Part shown: piece by piece, positions 62,838 through 64,000 of the stretch
How positions within the stretch are numbered: the first letter of the stretch is position 1
How the letters are laid out: every line of letters begins with the position of its first letter
Translations under genes and position numbers: made by a program
Assembly: GCF_916619195.1 (NCBI RefSeq)
Contig: NZ_CAKAKL010000014.1
Span: forward strand, 1-64,000
Length of the DNA: 64,000 bases
Source: Inquilinus sp. Marseille-Q2685
GTDB lineage: Bacteria > Pseudomonadota > Alphaproteobacteria > DSM-16000 > Inquilinaceae
Reading direction: 5' to 3'
The notes under the pieces: generated by a model
The model's database searches: none
What the model saw: only the letters and a program-made list of their open reading frames with translations
Told to the model about the DNA's origin: nothing

Positions 62838-63629
62838 ATGACCGACAGCAAACCGCAGGTAGCCCCTCGATCCCTGGTTGCGTGCATCGCGCGGCGCCTT
62901 CAGACCCGCCCGGACAGCGAACACGAAATGCGGTTCAACGCCCTCGGCTTCGGCACCGCCATCCTGATCTATCTTCTGGCGGCGACCGGCAACGATCCGA
63001 GCATCCTCGCCGTCCCTCCTGCCTATCTCGCGATCAATGTTGCCGTGCTCGGTCACATCCTGCGCTATCCGGGGATCTGTCGCCCACGCCGGATCTTCTC
63101 AATCTTCAGCGATCTCGCCGCCCTATTCTGCGTCATGCATATCGGCGGCGAGACCACAGCCGTCCTGTTCCCGCTCTACGTCTGGGTCATACTAGGCAAC
63201 GGGTTCCGGTTCGGGCTCGCCTTCCTGGCCCTGGCCACGGCTGTCGGCCTCGTCTCGTTCGGCGCCGTGGCGGCGACGACGCCGTTCTGGAGCCAGCACG
63301 GTGCCTTGACCGCCGGCCTGTTCGGCGGGATGCTGCTGGTGCCGCTCTGCGCCATGCCTTTGATCCGCAAGCTGTCCCGGGACAAGCGGAAGGCCGAGGC
63401 GGAGAGCCGGGAAATGAGCCTGCTCCTCGCCGGCGTGAGCCATGAACTGCGGACGCCGCTGACCGCCATCATCGGCACAGGATCTACCCTGCAGGATACC
63501 AGGCTCAGCCCGGCGCAGCGGGAGATGGCGCGGAAGGTAGTGTCGGCCGGGCAGCGGCTATTGGAACTGATCGACGACATTCCCGACGGCGCCGGCACCG
63601 GACGGCCCGGACGCAGTGGTGATCGATGA
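62838..63629 (+). CDS. RpfC-like 5TM sensor module with DHp only, copy 2
   Basis: A 263-residue paralogue of the preceding sensor with the same RPDSEHEMRFN lead, five TM helices (LFPLYVWVILGNGFRFG) and DHp (LLAGVSHELRTPLTAIIGTG). It too ends right after the second DHp helix (AGQRLLELIDDIPDGAG), without an ATPase domain. GTG at 62826 is an alternative start. The third copy begins within its stop codon (ATGA), indicating translational coupling. Confidence 0.8.
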   Translation: MTDSKPQVAPRSLVACIARRLQTRPDSEHEMRFNALGFGTAILIYLLAATGNDPSILAVPPAYLAINVAVLGHILRYPGICRPRRIFSIFSDLAALFCVMHIGGETTAVLFPLYVWVILGNGFRFGLAFLALATAVGLVSFGAVAATTPFWSQHGALTAGLFGGMLLVPLCAMPLIRKLSRDKRKAEAESREMSLLLAGVSHELRTPLTAIIGTGSTLQDTRLSPAQREMARKVVSAGQRLLELIDDIPDGAGTGRPGRSGDR

Positions 63630-64000
63630 TCAACAGCAGACCGCAGGCGAGATCGAGATCCCCGATCGGGCGTATCGTGCAGCGCTTCAGGAATCGTCCG
63701 GACAGCGAGCACGAGATGCGCCTCAACGGCATCGTCTTCGCCGTCGCCATCCTGATCTACGTCCTGGCGACCGGGCAGTACAACCTGGAGGCGGTCGCCG
63801 TCCTGGCCGGATATATCACACTCAACATCGCCATCCTGACCCATATCGCCATGCATCCGGCGATCTGCCGTCCCCGGCGGATCGTCGCCATCCTGGTCGA
63901 TTTCGGCGCCATGTTCTGGGAGATGCACATCGGCGGCGAAGCCGCCACTATCCTGTTTCCGATCTATCTCTGGGTCATCTTCGGCAACGGCTTCCGTTTC
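63626..64000 (+). CDS. RpfC-like 5TM sensor module, copy 3 (runs off the window)
   Basis: The first 125 codons of a third paralogue are present: MINSRPQARSR, then RPDSEHEMRLNG, TM helices, MHIGGEAATILFPIYLWVIF and GNGFRF at the window end. Its DHp and any ATPase or receiver domains lie beyond position 64000, so it may be either another truncated copy or the complete parental kinase. The start overlaps the stop of copy 2. Confidence 0.8.
   Translation, partial: MINSRPQARSRSPIGRIVQRFRNRPDSEHEMRLNGIVFAVAILIYVLATGQYNLEAVAVLAGYITLNIAILTHIAMHPAICRPRRIVAILVDFGAMFWEMHIGGEAATILFPIYLWVIFGNGFRF

Noticed and set aside
1-64000. tRNA, rRNA, riboswitch or CRISPR features
   Set aside because: I looked for cloverleaf 3' ends, rRNA core sequences, common riboswitch cores and regular repeat-spacer arrays and recognised none; a covariance-model scan would be needed to exclude small RNAs.

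Overview
This is a 64-kb, very GC-rich (roughly 70%) chromosomal window with densely packed genes on both strands. The housekeeping gene orders (yajC beside Mth938 and phytoene-synthase-like genes; erpA-dgt-SPOR-nagZ-scpA-scpB-tatABC; serS-surE-pcm-nlpD), the codon use and the extragenic palindromes point to an alphaproteobacterium, most likely a Rhodospirillales member such as an Inquilinus or Azospirillum relative. The taxon is inference. I saw no rRNA, tRNA, CRISPR array or insertion-sequence transposase.

Layout. 0-5 kb: a MocR-type regulator, an array of direct-repeat operator candidates, and a large RTX calcium-binding protein. 5-14.3 kb: an MBL-fold hydrolase, a 5'-truncated cupin, a histidine ammonia-lyase paralogue with an altered MIO triad, then hutC facing hutU-PPOX flavoprotein-hutH-hutG-phosphotransferase, which overlap or nearly abut. 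A perfect TTGTATATACAA operator lies between hutC and hutU. 14.3-25.8 kb: a frameshifted MDR oxidoreductase with a SnoaL-like protein and LysR regulator, a cyclase-family hydrolase, DUF2218, a six-repeat cysteine-rich secreted protein, trmFO, an OmpR-type two-component system with a MipA/OmpV porin-like protein, and an aldo/keto reductase with its LysR regulator. 25.8-32.2 kb: an IclR / fused 5-oxoprolinase / OPT transporter cluster. 32.4-40.7 kb: homologues of the mitochondrial complex I assembly factors NDUFAF6 and NDUFAF3, split by an FAD monooxygenase and a cupin, then yajC, a DUF815 ATPase, and an AbgT transporter / M20 amidohydrolase / LysR unit for a p-aminobenzoyl-glutamate-like substrate.

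40.7-59.4 kb is the core genome: nlpD, pcm, surE, serS, then a 6-kb accessory block (UbiB-like kinase, DUF1127, VOC, SRPBCC and GFA proteins) bordered on both sides by palindromic repeats, then tatC-tatB-tatA, scpB, scpA, nagZ, SPOR, dgt, erpA and xthA. A roughly 268-bp element with 33-bp inverted ends sits exactly at the scpA/scpB junction and appears to supply the present scpB start codon and ribosome-binding site.

59.5-64 kb: a REC-PAS-GGDEF-EAL cyclic-di-GMP protein is followed by three tandem paralogues of an RpfC-like (diffusible-signal-factor receptor type) five-TM input domain. The two complete copies stop right after the histidine-containing DHp helices and lack any ATPase domain. 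A decayed copy of the EAL gene's 3' end lies between copies 1 and 2, recording how the array arose. This array, the scpA/scpB element and the ASD-type lyase are the most unusual items in the window.
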